Source: Vigna angularis (Eukaryota > Streptophyta > Magnoliopsida > Fabales > Fabaceae). From it: a DNA stretch of 64,000 bases. The notes below the pieces were generated by a model. It was not told the DNA's origin, searched no databases, and saw only the letters and a list, made by a program, of their open reading frames with translations. Where the stretch lies: NCBI RefSeq assembly GCF_016808095.1, contig NC_068973.1, forward strand, positions 37,876,077-37,940,076, given 5' to 3'. The position numbers and the translations under genes were made by a program. Positions 12,482-23,757 of this stretch are shown here, one piece after another. The stretch's first letter is position 1; every line of letters starts with the position of its first letter.

Positions 12482-13197
12482 TGTGACATCCAATTATATA
12501 ATAAACACAATCATATAATATAGGCGTCAACATCCAAATAAAGAACAATTAAGTACGGAATTACAGTCATCCAAATATGAAGACATAATTTTAAACTTAA
12601 AACAGTTTAGAGTATTCAATACTTCAAGCGTTCAAATAGGAAATTTTTACGTAGACTGCACTGCAGCGTCAGTATCCTCTAGTTCTTGCTCCAAAGGTAT
12701 CTCCTCAACAATTTATGCTCCCATCCAAGTGAATGATCATCGTAAAAGAAAAACATACACAAGCAACACACATCAGAAGCAAGGGTGAGCTAGATAAACA
12801 AGCAATAATCATATAGTACAATCAATCGATGTCATCATGCTTAGTTACATATAAAGAACAATTAAAGCATACCCTTTAAACTATGACTCAAACACTCAAC
12901 AAGACTCATCCGGATTTGTATAATTGTCGAACTATTGGTCGTCTTTGCACTTGCGTAGTTCAACTGGCACTCCCCAACACTATGCAAGGTAAATCCCCAT
13001 TTGTCTATTTCTAAACTCTAAGACTATAGATGAGGACCTCCCTCTACTCTCACCACTCACATTGTTCTTCTTTATTTGAGCATGAACAATGATTTGAGTG
13101 TAGGGATAGACATACCAGTTCAAAGCTCCATACAGTTATACAGAACAATAACAACACCCCACACATCACTTTCAATCATCTCACCCTGAGATGTCCA

Positions 13198-13293
13198 CTT
13201 CATACTAATTACATCATTGTAGTTCACATTCATATGCTTTACAACTTCATACTAATTACATCATTGTAGTTCACATTCATATGCTTTACAACC
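13198..13293. repeat. 47-bp tandem duplication in the solo LTR
   Basis: CATACTAATTACATCATTGT recurs at 13201 and 13248, part of two adjacent 47-bp copies that are nearly identical. Confidence 0.9.
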
Positions 13294-13548
13294 ACTCAAC
13301 AACACCATACATACATCCTCACAGTCAAACAACATCAAACAGCTCAAACAGATGTGGACAAATATGAAACTCACTGAACCAGGTCTCACAACGCACCAAG
13401 ATGCAAGGCAAGACAACAAAAATTTACACAGCTCACCCCTTAATTCGCTATGCGAATTAACTCACTGAGGCCACAGGCCTCAGGTCTTCTCACATAGCGC
13501 ACTCAAGTCGCTATGCGAGAGCTCAAAGAGAGATCACACCCCCAAACC

Positions 13549-13877
13549 TTCTCGTTATGCGCCCAACTCGCACTTCGAATTAAATGGGCAGTGATTCCAG
13601 ATCACCACCAGTCGCATAGCGACAGGATTCGCTAGGCAAATTCCACCGACAGAGATCACACCCCCAAACCTTCTCGCTACGCGCCCAACTCGCTCTTCGA
13701 ATTAGATGGGCAGTGATTCCAGATCACCACCAGTCGCATAGCGACAGGATTCGCTAGGTGAATTCCACTGACAGAGAGCACACCCCCAAACCTTCTTGCT
13801 ACGCGCCCAACTCGCTCTTCGAATTATATCGGCAGTGATTCCAGATCACCACCAGTCGCACAACAACAAGATTCGCC
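13549..13877. repeat. 122-bp tandem repeats, left part
   Basis: TTCTCG/TTCTTG starts of successive units lie at 13549, 13671 and 13793, an exact 122-bp period. Units carry GTCGCATAGCGACAGG and TTCGCTAGGCGAATT palindromic motifs. The third unit is cut by the Cassandra element. Confidence 0.9.
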
Positions 13878-14568
13878 ATTCCTTTAAGCTATCCTTCAAC
13901 TGTATAGTCCCATACCTATACAGTCTCCAAATCCCTCTCATTCCGGTGTATGCTCGATTCGTCCATGTACCCCTTCCACCCGAAGCTGCCAGGAGCCGCT
14001 CCTTGTCTGTGCCCCCTGCACTATGCTTCTTGCACCGGCGTCACTCCCCGCCCTCGTCTCCGTGCCCGGGTGTCACATGCCCACCAGCTTTTGCTCTGGT
14101 TCGTCCTCGAACCACACCGTACTGGGAGAGGCTAGGCTCTGATACCATCTGTAACGTCCCGGCAACTCACAGGGACCATCGACTGCCCCCACAGATCACC
14201 ACCAGGCTTTCCAGTGTGCTTTGTCCTCACTCGCACACTTTCTGGGAAAACTTCCCAGAAGGTCACCCATCCCAGAATTACTCCAAGCTAAGCACGCTTA
14301 ACTATGGAGTTCTTATGAGTTAGGCTACCGAAAAGCAAATGCATTTGGTGATATGAGTAGTCAAATCAATTCCTTTAAGCTATCCTTCAACTGTATAGTC
14401 CCATACCTATACAGTCTCCAAATCCCTCTCATTCCGGTGTATGCTCGATTCGTCCATGTACCCCTTCCACCCGAAGCTGCCAGGAGCCGCTCCTTGTCTG
14501 TGCCCCCTGCACCATGCTTCTTGCACCGGCGTCACTCCCCGCCCTCGTCTCCGTGCCCGGGTGTCACA
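13878..14568 (-). mobile_element. Cassandra-type TRIM retrotransposon, 5' LTR complete, 3' LTR truncated
   Basis: Minus-strand element. The full LTR at 14150-14568 (419 bp, TGTAACGTCC...GTGTCACA on +) contains 5S rRNA-like sequence. A partial LTR at 13878-14077 has lost the 5S half. The internal domain is only 14078-14149, with a primer-binding site TGGTATCAGAGCC (complement of 14135-14147) matching the 3' end of initiator tRNA-Met. The short internal region, the 5S sequence and this primer site together define Cassandra. It codes for nothing and depends on other elements. Confidence 0.9.
14248..14318 (-). other. 5S rRNA-like segment inside the Cassandra LTR
   Basis: The minus strand reads AGAACTCCATAGTTAAGCGT, GCTTAGCTTGGAGTAAT and GGGATGGGTGACCTTCTGGG, matching the 3' two-thirds of plant 5S rRNA including the region of the internal Pol III promoter. 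The 5' third is not recognisable. This is retrotransposon-borne sequence, not a functional rRNA gene. Confidence 0.85.
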
Positions 14569-14780
14569 CCCAACTCGTTCTTCGAATTAAATAGACAGTG
14601 ATTCCAGATCACCACCAATCGCATAACTATAGGATTTGCTAGGCGAATTCCACCGACAGAGAGCACACCCCCAAACCTTCTCGCTACGCACCCAACTTGC
14701 TCTTCGAATTAAATAGGCAGTGATTCCAAATCACCACCAGTCGCATAGCGACATGATTCGTCATGACGAGTCCGTAAACA
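14569..14780. repeat. 122-bp tandem repeats, right part
   Basis: The same repeat resumes directly after the Cassandra LTR with CCCAACTCGTTCTTCGAATT. A further unit starts at 14678. The two blocks were one array before Cassandra inserted. Confidence 0.85.
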
Positions 14781-15825
14781 GAGAGCATCACCCTATGGTA
14801 ATTCGCACAGCGAATTTCCCAGACAATGAGCACCCTCTACATGGTTTCGCTATGCGAGACAGCTCGCATAGTGACTCTGCATCATCTGCAACTTCTAAGA
14901 CTTCTAATTAATGTTATATACTTATTTAGACTTGCCTAGTTGACCAAAAACGTTACTACTACAATTCTAAAGTGATTTAGACTCAATTTCTGCTATAGAA
15001 TACCAAAATCAACAACTTAGGGACCCAAATCCAATTCAATCATTTTGCACCTGTTTTGATCAGTTTGATGACTCTAACAAGTCACAACAGACTACAAGAG
15101 CCCTAGACCCTTAACTCTCAAATTCACTATCCCACTTCCTCCAAAATTTACCTAAAACACTACCAACTTATTCAAAACAGTGCATACTTTTCCTTACCTT
15201 CCCCTTGATCACCCCTCCAACAGAATACATACATCAACATACCAATCTCAAATATCATCTCAACCCAACCACATCCACAGTCGCAAATTTCCAGCATACA
15301 GTTCATACAATCAATATCAAAAATACAATTTCAACCCAAACAACATAGTCACACAGAGATCAGCACATGTATTGTTCATACAACCCATAGAAAGAGATCT
15401 AGCTCCCCTTACCTAGGTTTCTCCAAGCATAACTATTGAAACTCCCCTAGCAGTACCCTTGACAGCACAAGAAATCAACCTGCCCCGATCATAAAGAAGA
15501 AAACGTTCGGTAGAAATGAAACTCTCTACTCCGCGGACGCTTGGGTAACACTAAAATCGAATTCCTATGATTCAAGGTGCTGGGAATCTAGTGAGAAGTC
15601 AGAGGAAGAAGAAGAAGCTTTCTAGAGAGGGAAGGAGGTTTGAAGAATGATCAGAGTTTTGGTAAAGTTGATATTTGTTTATACAATTTTTTTTTATACC
15701 TCTATATTTACAAGTTCTTACAGTTGTCATCTTTGAATCAAACTTAAGAAAAAATGTTTAACACAAGATATTATTTCATCGGTTCCTATAATCAGTTAGC
15801 CAATAATATCAAATAACATTTCACT

Positions 15826-16410
15826 CACTAGTACAGGATAAGGAAATGGCATCGGTTAATTTTGTAAATAGGATTCGGTTCTGCAACCGAGTCATATTTG
15901 GACGATGTAAAAGAAGGTGGCTTTATGCCTCGGTTTTGAACCGGGTTAAAATGATACAGGATGATGCCTCGGTTCTTAGATAACTGAGGCAATTGCGTTT
16001 TTTTTCTTCAAAACAATCCACTTCTACCTCTTCGTTGCACAATCCAGACAAGCAAAGGTTATTGAATTTTTTTCCCTTTTCACAGATCCAAATATCAAAA
16101 GATATACACAGAACCAAATATCAGAATAGCAAAGGGTTATTGAATTTTTTTCCCTTTCACAGAACCAAATCTCAGAACATAGAACCAAATATCACATTAA
16201 CACAAAAAAATCAACTACACCAACCTTAACAAAATTTCTCCCAAAACAACAGAGAAAAAAAGTATGGATTTTGATACAATGAGCATTTAGGGAAGAAGAA
16301 AAGATTTGGGGAAGAAGGGAGGTTGGTCGCCACCGTTGCAGGACGCCCTTGCCGCGACCTCGCCATGACCTCGCCACGACCTCGCCACGATCTTGTTTTA
16401 AACTATGATT
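15826..16410 (+). mobile_element. Probable CACTA transposon end (truncated)
   Basis: CACTAGTACAGG at 15826 matches the terminal motif of plant CACTA elements. It is followed by subterminal CCTCGGTT/AACCGAG inverted motifs between 15850 and 15990. The paralogous copy at 35965 diverges just before this point, supporting an insertion or recombination break. No opposite end or transposase frame is visible. A short CCTCGCCACGA repeat lies near 16360-16390. Confidence 0.6.
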
Positions 16411-16439
16411 AACATAGGTTCTCCTTTGAGTTTGCCCAT

Positions 16440-17587
16440 CTCCCATGGCCTGAGGGTAGGCCAGACTTCAGGTGGGGGAGTGCAAGTGCCTTATATGCAG
16501 ATGATGATTATGCAGGTGCAGATGGAGTTATCTTAAATGTTTAGTTATGTTATTTATGTTTTGTAATATGTATTGAACTATGTGTTAGTTGTAAAGACAT
16601 GTGACTTTTTGATTTAATGGTTATGCATTGTCTTGATTAAGTTGATGTGATTCTTGAAAATGATAACACATATGACTGTGGTTGCAATGTGCTTCATATA
16701 TTTTTATCTGTGTGTGAGTATGTATGACCAGATCTGTTGAGGGTTGAAAGCATGTGTTGAGAATAAGAAATATGATGAGTTGTATAGATATGAAGTTTAC
16801 TTTTGCATGATTGTGATTCTACATACCACACCTGTGTGGTTAAGGATGAGAGAGGCATTGTTTGATATTGATTATACAGCTACTTGGTCAAACAACCAAC
16901 CTTAACAGATCAATGATACATTTGTGAACCCTTTTGAGCCTTGAAAATTTTTTCCTTCCACCTTGAGCCTATTAGATGATATCCTACCTTACACCTTAGA
17001 AGAGAACATGTATTATGCTTTAAAAGAGGTTAAGGTTGAACTCAAATTTGTGGGAAGAAAAGATCAATAAAAAAATATGATAAAAAAAAGCTCAAAATGA
17101 AAAAGAAGGTTGAGTTGTGAAAGAAAATGGTATGTGATGAATGATATATTTTAGGATTTGAGTACTGGATTGGGAATTGAAGTTGTTCTCTTTCTAATAG
17201 GTGTTTTTGAATCCAAGAAAAACCATGATTCTTTTTCTAGCCAAGCCAAGCTTTATCCTGAAAAGACCTTTGGACTTAACCAATAGTGTGTGAAGTGTGT
17301 GAATCAAATGAAATGCAAAAGCTGATGAAGTTCTATGTCAATTCTACTATCATGTGAGGACAAACACTTGAGTGTGAGTAATGACAAATGCTGATCTGAT
17401 TGTTCATATTCTATGCACAGATGATTTTGTGAGTGATGCACCATGTCATACTTGTTTGAAATCTTTAGGAATGCATGTGATTATTCTGATGTGCAGAGTC
17501 ATTTTATTAAAATGTCAAATGTCTATTGTGATATTCATTTTCTTGTGTGATTTCATCAGGGCATGAAATAGTTCAAGTTTGGGGAGT
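16440..17587 (+). mobile_element. 3' internal region of a Ty3/gypsy-like element
   Basis: Non-coding sequence running up to a polypurine tract AAGTTTGGGGAG (about 17575-17586) immediately before an LTR start at 17588. This is the expected 3' end of a retrotransposon internal domain. No gag or pol frame is present. Its last 120 bp recur before the LTR copies at 21029 and 23877. Confidence 0.65.
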
Positions 17588-18689
17588 TGATAAGTGTAAA
17601 AAAGAGTTGTTTTTATACTTATAAATAATCTCAATCTTTATTATTCATGTTGTTCCTCATTGAAAAGTTGTAATAGATAGTAGATTATTATGTAAAATAT
17701 TGTACAAAAAATGGTGTATTATTCAGACTCTGTCAGCCAATTTTCGCAAAGCGAAAGCCAAAATTCGCACTGCCAGAAGAAGAAAATTTGCATAGCGCAC
17801 CAGTACCTGTGCGCTGAGCGAATAACATGCAGTAGTTAAGAAAATTCGCATAGCACACCAGTACATGTGCGCTGAGCGAATTAATGAAGTTAAGTGGCTT
17901 TAAAAGACGTGACAGAAAGACAGAAACATTCTTCTGACAGAAGTTCCGGACAAAAGAAAGAAACGAAAACATCTAAGAAATTTCCGGAGACTACTTCAAG
18001 GCATCAAGACACCATTGTTGCATGGGATTGCTTCAAATGTGTACGTTTTAGATGACTAGGAGCACTTAAATTTCTCTTTTGTTGTGATTGGATGTAATGA
18101 ACTCAGTGTGATTTAATTTTCCTGTTCAATATATTGTTGTTCGTTCATATGCTCTTTCTTGAATTTATTATCATTGTACGAAAATATAATGTTATTTGAA
18201 TGTCTTTGATTACTGGAAAGTTACTTTGAACATGAATGTAGATAGAGCACTCAAGTGATTAGGATCTAGGGATAGACTCAATAACTTGATCATTTTTAAC
18301 ATCAGACTTAATGTAAATTGTATGTTAAATTGACTAAGGGATTATCATTTTAATATATTAATTTAGAACTAGTTGCTAAGGGATTAGGACTAGTATGCCT
18401 TGATGTGAATCTTTGAATGAAGTAATGAAATATTGAACAGAGTTTTATATTCATATGATTCATGAAACCCAATTCCAACGAAGTTTCTTTTAAATATAAA
18501 TTCCTTGCACACCAACTTTTTGATAAAATACCAAAAATAGTTTTTTGTGTTGTTTTGTGAATTTTGATGTCTAATTGAGTTATAAAAGAAAGAATTGTCA
18601 TTTGTTGCACAAGTCCCTTAGGAGACGATACTTTTACTTATTCAATGTATTACTTGGAATGATTTGGTATACTTGCCAAAAAGTTATCA
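17588..18689 (+). mobile_element. Gypsy-family LTR, module copy 1
   Basis: TGATAAGTGTAAAAAAGAG to GCCAAAAAGTTATCA, 1,102 bp, preceded by a polypurine tract. It contains TTCGCAAAGCGAA and GCGCTGAGCGAATT palindromes. The matching 5' LTR is absent, so this is a 3' end. It is duplicated with its flanks at 21029-22108 and, truncated, at 23877-24338. Confidence 0.85.
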
Positions 18690-18740
18690 GCTGTCACAGT
18701 CAGAAGATGAGGCAGTGAGAAGGAAAACAAACCAAGGAAG

Positions 18741-19288
18741 TGTTATTATTTATTAATAAAATATTGCAAAGATATGTGTCATCACTTGCGGAGGAAGTTG
18801 AGATTGGACCGCAAGTCTCTGCCTTAGAGATATTTTCCTATATGCACGCAGCCAACGTCACTTTTGGTGTGCAACATTCTTGTTTGTTTCCAACGGTGCT
18901 TTTCTCTCTCCACAGCCACCGATTTTGTACTTCAATTTTAAGGTTTGGTGCCACTTTTTATGTGATGTACTCCTCAAGCTAAGGAGGGTTAGTTCCATCC
19001 TAGGAGCTTTACTTTCATTCAGAAAATATGATCAGAATCATTCTTCTCTCTTTCTCTTTTCTCCTAATTTTATTCTCTCTCTTTCCCTAAAAATATTCTG
19101 GGTTTATTTATTCTCTTTTTAAGAGATCCTTGCTAGTTCTGAGATCCTCAGAAATTCTGAGAAGTTCCTGTTGTATCCTGGGGGCTTGCGCAATAAACCG
19201 CGGATAAGTTCTTAAGGACAATGATCTACACGCCTCAGGAAGTATATTGTTCGTGATCTTTATTCTACTTTTGTCAGCTTTTACAACA
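18741..19288 (+). mobile_element. Solo LTR, probably Ty1/copia
   Basis: A 548-bp segment TGTTATTATT...TTTTACAACA with a perfect 5-bp duplication GGAAG (18736-18740 and 19289-19293). The paralogous position (22156-22160) has one GGAAG and no insertion, so it arrived after the module duplicated. The copia assignment rests on length and general appearance (CTTGCGCAATAAACC near its 3' part) and is less certain than the boundaries. Confidence 0.85.
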
Positions 19289-19293
19289 GGAAG

Positions 19294-19925
19294 GAAGTAC
19301 GAAAGGAGACTCTACATGCTTGACAAAATTAGGTAATGAATCTCTTTTTCTTCTTTATTTCTTTTACCTTTTTTCTTTCTTTCTTTCATTTTATCATTAT
19401 TATTATTGGACGAGGTTGAGTTGTGTTGTCTCACAACTCATGTTGTAGTGTGAAAAAAAAGGGTGTTATCTTTTGAGGGCTTCTAGTGATTCCTGAGACT
19501 TTGCTTTTTCTGGGGTTCTTTTCTTTCTCATGACCCTTTTCTTTTACTCAATATTTCTTATGCGTAGAGATAATGAGCGTTAGCTTTGTTTCCCTCTCTC
19601 TTTCTCTTTTATTTTTGTGGGTTTTAATCTTTTTCGTTTTTTGCAGATAAAGTTCGTTTCTTTAAAGTTTCCGCTGATTCTTTCTCACCAGAGTTGACGA
19701 AGGTAGACAGAGAAGAATCTAGAAAATAATATGATAATGGTTGAATTATATCAAAAATGAAGAATGGGAACCCAAAGAATAATTAATTTTGACTTTTGTT
19801 TTTAAGAAATGAAGAGGAGTTGTTATCTAGACTTTCTAAGTGTAGGAATTAAGTACGGAGTCGTCTGAAACTCCGTACTATTATTCCGTAAATCTTTGTG
19901 GACGTCTGCTGGAGATGTAAAAGTA
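19294..19925 (+). other. Leader region of sHSP fragment 1
   Basis: Pyrimidine-rich sequence with a possible intron: donor ATTAG|GTAATG near 19332 and acceptor TTTTGCAG|ATAAAG near 19647. The last ~130 bp (from about 19795) match the leaders of the other sHSP copies (TTTTGTTTTTAAGAAATGAAG, GGAATTAAGTACGG), but the ATG used elsewhere reads GTAGG here, so the hydrophobic leader frame is lost. Nearly the same sequence occurs at 22161-22797. Confidence 0.5.
19711..19725 (+). promoter_or_regulatory. Candidate heat-shock element, one mismatch
   Basis: AGAAG-AATCT-AGAAA matches the alternating nGAAn/nTTCn pattern with one mismatch in the middle pentamer, about 200 bp before the ATG of the sHSP fragment. 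The identical motif stands at 22579-22593. Short and imperfect, so tentative. Confidence 0.35.
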
Positions 19926-20246
19926 ATGGCTGCCACCCATGCTGATGTTAAGGAGTATCCGAACTGTTACGTGTTCGTCATCGACATGCCTAGCATGAAA
20001 GATGGGGACATTAAGGTGCAGGTGAAGGAGGACAATGTGTTAATCATTAGCGGCTATAGGAAGAGGGAGGAGGAGAGAGAAGGGGTTGAGTATTTGAGTA
20101 TGGGGAGAAGAGTCGGAGAGTTCATGCGCAGGTTTTCGCTTCCAGACGATGCCAACTCTGATGCCATATCTGTCATGGACCAGAATGGTGTGCTCACCGT
20201 CACCATCAAGAAGTTGCCTCCTCCTATTGATGTCAAGTTTGATTAA
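19926..20246 (+). pseudogene. Truncated class II sHSP fragment 1
   Basis: 106 codons from ATG, beginning [19 protein letters not shown]. Most of the alpha-crystallin domain is present, including [26 protein letters not shown] and [14 protein letters not shown]. The N-terminal arm is missing. The C-terminus (IDVKFD, then stop) lacks the EPKKPK stretch and is followed at once by sequence from an NSUN5 intron. Substitutions at normally conserved sites (MPSMK for MPGLK, MGRR for MERR, GEFMRR for GKFMRK) and loss of the upstream start suggest a decaying copy, although the remaining frame is open. Confidence 0.7.
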
Positions 20247-20908
20247 TAGAACATGTACGGTAGACAATTCTTTTGAGGAGGTCGAACCAGAGATGAGCTC
20301 CCCAAAGTTAAATTCATACTCTAGATTTGAAATTTATCTCTTATTCTTATCTGTCACATGACTAGTACAACTAATGTTCATCCAAACATTTAATTAATAT
20401 TTCATTCAAAAAATAAAATTTCAAGGAAAAAAAATCAACATTATAAAAAATTATATTTTTCTCTCTTTAATGTTAAATAACAATAAAAAAATTATAGTTA
20501 TATATGTTTTCAAATAGACTACAAAATAAGTATTTTAGTAATTTAAGATAGAAAAAATATACATATACCGAATCAATTCAAATATTTCGCCGGTACCATT
20601 GAGACGAGTTTGGGAGTTTATTTATCACTCTAGCCGGCAAATGAAACAATTCTAATTTTTGGTATCTGTCTTAATTTTGGAAAAATTTTAAAAAAAATGT
20701 TAAAATCTTACGTTCGTATTTGTCATGTAGAATGAAATAATCTAGAAAAAGAAACAGAAAGTTCTAAGTTGCCCCAGCAAAGAATTTGGAGACTGTTATT
20801 AAGTTTCTAAACTATCTAGAAACAGGAAGATTGATAAAATGATCTGGACAAGGAAGAAACAAACTAACTTAGAAAGTAAAGCATGTTGAAGAGCCTTTCT
20901 TTGGAAAG
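20247..20908 (-). pseudogene. NSUN5 intron and partial exon 11, module copy 1
   Basis: Shared landmarks such as GAACATGTAC, AGAACTTTCTGTTTC-type sequence and CCCCAGCAAAGAATTTGGAG align it with 7230-7790. It ends within exon 11 at GGAAAGTT, which is joined directly to gypsy internal sequence. No coding capacity. Confidence 0.75.
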
Positions 20909-21028
20909 TTAATGCGTGTGATTATTCTGATGTGTAGAGTCATTTTATCAAAATGTCAAATTTCTATTGTGATATTCATTTTCTTGTGTGATTTCATGAG
21001 GGCATGAAATAGTTCAAGTTTGGGGAGT
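20909..21028 (+). mobile_element. Gypsy internal 3' end, module copy 2
   Basis: Repeats 17470-17587 up to the polypurine tract. The left edge is the tandem duplication junction with NSUN5 exon 11. Confidence 0.8.
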
Positions 21029-22108
21029 TGATAAGTGTGAAAAAGAGTTGTTTTTATACTTATAAATATCTTGTAATTATTCATGTTGTTCCTCATTGAA
21101 AAGTTGTAATAGGTATTAGATTGTTATGTAAAATATTGTACAAAAAATGGTGTACTATTCAGACTCTGTCAGCCAATTTTCACAAAGCGAAAGCCAAAAT
21201 TCGCACTACCAGAAGAAGAAAATTTGCATAGCGCACTAGTACCTATGCGCTGAGCGAATAACATGCAGTAGTTAAGAAAATTCGCATAGCACACCAGTAC
21301 ATGTGCGCTGAGCGAATTAATGAAGTTAAGTGGCTTTAAAAGACGTGACAAAAAGACAGAAACATTCTTCTGACAGAAGTTCCGGACAAAAGAAAGAAAC
21401 GAAAACATCTAAGAAACTTTCGGAGACTACTTCAAGGCATCAAGACACCATTGTTGCAAGTGATTGCTTCAAATGTGTACGTTTTAGATGACTAGGAGCA
21501 ATTAAATTTCTCTTTCGTTGTGATGGGATGTAATGAACTTAGTGTGATTTAATTTTCCGTTCGTTCATATGCTCTTTCTTGAATTTATTATCATTGTATG
21601 AAAATATAATGTTATTTGAATGTCTTTGATTACTGGAAAGTAACTTTGAACATGAATGTAGATAGAGCACTCAAGTGATTGGGATCTAGGGATAGACTTA
21701 ATAACTTGATCATTCTTAACATCAGACTTAATCCAAATTGTATGTTAAATTGACTAAGGGATTATCATTTTAATATATTAATTTAGAACTAGTTGCTAAG
21801 GGATTAGAACTAGTATGCCTTGATGTGAATCTTTGAATGAAGTAATGAAATATTGAACAGAGTTTTATATTCATATATTCATGAAACTCAATTCCAACGA
21901 AGTTTCTTTTAAATATAAATTCCTTGCACATCAACTGTTTGATAAAATACCAAAAATAGTTTCTTGTGTTGTTTTGTGAATTTTGATGTCTAATTGAGTT
22001 ATAAAAGAAATAATTGTCATGTGTTGCACAAGTCCCTTAGGAGACGATACTTTTACTTATTCAATGTATTACTTGAAACGATTTGGTATACTTGCCAAAA
22101 AGTTATCA
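21029..22108 (+). mobile_element. Gypsy-family LTR, module copy 2
   Basis: 1,080-bp near copy of 17588-18689, followed by the same GCTGTGACAGTCAGAAGATG flank, so it was copied by segmental duplication rather than by independent insertion. Confidence 0.88.
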
Positions 22109-22797
22109 GCTGTGACAGTCAGAAGATGAGGCAGTGAGAAGGGAAAACAAACCAAGGAAGGAAGTACGAAAGGAGACTCTAAATGCTTGACAAAATTAGG
22201 TAATGAATCTCTTTTTCTTCTTTTTTTCTTTTACCTTTTTCTTTCTTTCTTTCATTTTATCATTATTATTATTGGACGAGGTTGAGTTGTGTTGCCTCGT
22301 AACTCATGCTGTAGTGTGAAAAAAAAGGTGTTATCTTTTGAGGGCTTCTTGTGATTCCTGAGACTTTGCTTTTCCTGGGGTTCTTTTCTTTCTCATGACC
22401 CTTTTCTTTTACTCAATATTTCTTATGCGTAGAGATAATGAGTGTTAGCTTTGTTTCCCCTCTCTCTTTCTCTTTTATTTTTGTGGGTTTTAGTCTTTTT
22501 TGTTTTTTTTGCATATAAAGTTTGTTTCTTTAAAGTTTCGACTGATTCTTTCTCACCAAAGTTGACGAAGGTAGACAGAGAAGAATCTAGAAAATAATAT
22601 CATAATGGTTGAATTGTTCTTTATATCAAAAATGAAGAATGGGAGCCCAAAGAATAATTAATTTTGACTTTTGTTTTTAAGAAATGAAGAGTTGTTATTT
22701 CGACTTTCTAAGTGTAGGAATTAAGTACGGAGTTGTCTGAAACTGCATACTATTATTCCGTAAATCTTTCTGGACGTCAGCTGGAGATGTAAAAGCA
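22109..22797 (+). other. Module copy 2: flank, empty copia site and sHSP leader
   Basis: 22156-22160 GGAAG is the unoccupied target of the solo LTR found in copy 1. The rest repeats the leader of fragment 1, including the candidate heat-shock element (22579-22593). Confidence 0.7.
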
Positions 22798-23154
22798 ATG
22801 GCTGCCACCCATGCTGATGTTAAGGAGTATCCGAACGGTTACGTGTTCGTCATCAACATGCCTGGCATGAAAGATGGGGACATTAAGGTGCAGGTGAAGG
22901 AGGACAATGTGTTAATCATTAGCGGCTATAGGAAGAGGGAGGAGGAGAGAGAAGGGGTTGAGTATTTGAGTACGGAGAGAAGAGTCGGAAAGTTCATGCG
23001 CAGGTTTTCGCTTCCAGACGATGCCAACTCTGATGTCATATCTGTCATGGACCATAATGGTGTGCTCACCGTTACCATCAAGAAGTTGCCTCCGATGTCA
23101 AGTTTGATTAATAGAACATGTACAATTCTTTTAAGGAGGTCCAACAAGAGATGA
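22798..23154 (+). pseudogene. Truncated class II sHSP fragment 2
   Basis: 118 codons from ATG. Nearly identical to fragment 1 through [13 protein letters not shown], then a small deletion relative to fragment 1 shifts the frame and adds about 20 unrelated residues ([16 protein letters not shown]) read from NSUN5-derived sequence. It keeps the normal DMPGMK and GKFMRR, so it is less eroded than fragment 1 within the domain. N-terminal arm and C-terminal anchor are absent. Confidence 0.7.
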
Positions 23155-23757
23155 GCTCCCCAAAGTTAAATAGATTTCAAATTTATCTCTCATTCTTATA
23201 TGTCAGATGACTAGTAGAACGAATGTTCATCCAAACATTTAATAAATATTTCTTTCAAAAAATAAAATTTCAAGAAAAAAAAATCAACATTATAAAAAAT
23301 TATATTTTTCTCTCTTTAATGTTAAATAACAATAAAAAAAATTATAATTATATATGTTTTGAAATAGACTACAAAATAAGTATTTTAGTAATTTAAGATA
23401 GAAAAAAAATATACATATACCGGATCAATTCAAATATTTCGCCCGTACCATTGAGATGACTTTGGGAGTTTATTTATCACTCTAGCTGGCAAATGAAACA
23501 ATTCTAATTTTTTGTATATGTCTTAATTTTGGAAAAATTTTAAACAAAATGTTAAAATCTTACTTTCGTATTTGTCATGTAGAATGAAATAATCTAGAAA
23601 AAGAAATCGAAAGTTCTAAGTTGCCCCAGCAAAGAATTTGGAGACTATTATTAAGTTTCTAAACTATCTAGAAACAGGGAGATTGATAAAATGATCTGGA
23701 CAAGGAAGAAACTAACTTAGAAAGTAAAGCATGCTGAAGAGCCTTTCTCTGGAAAGT
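23155..23757 (-). pseudogene. NSUN5 intron and partial exon 11, module copy 2
   Basis: Repeats 20247-20908 and ends at the same exon 11 breakpoint (GGAAAGTT joined to AATGCGTGTG). Confidence 0.75.

Larger units (their letters stand above)
12482..15722 (-). mobile_element. Large solo LTR (minus orientation) containing a nested TRIM
   Basis: The segment starts TGTGACATCC and ends TTCTTACA, flanked by a perfect 5-bp duplication GTTGT (12477-12481 and 15723-15727). The paralogous site at 35872-35876 holds a single GTTGT with no insertion, which proves the boundaries. On the minus strand it runs TGTAAGAACT to GGATGTCACA, as gypsy LTRs do. Without the nested Cassandra element it is about 2.55 kb. 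No internal domain or second LTR was found. It is rich in TTCGCTATGCGAA-type palindromes and in 122-bp tandem repeats. Confidence 0.85.

Noticed and set aside
14248..14318. A 5S rRNA gene
   Set aside because: Only part of 5S is recognisable and it lies inside a Cassandra LTR with the tRNA-Met primer site next to it, so it is retrotransposon sequence.
17733..17972. Minus-strand 79-codon frame, also at 21169-21408
   Set aside because: Lies inside an LTR and is conserved only because the LTR was segmentally duplicated.
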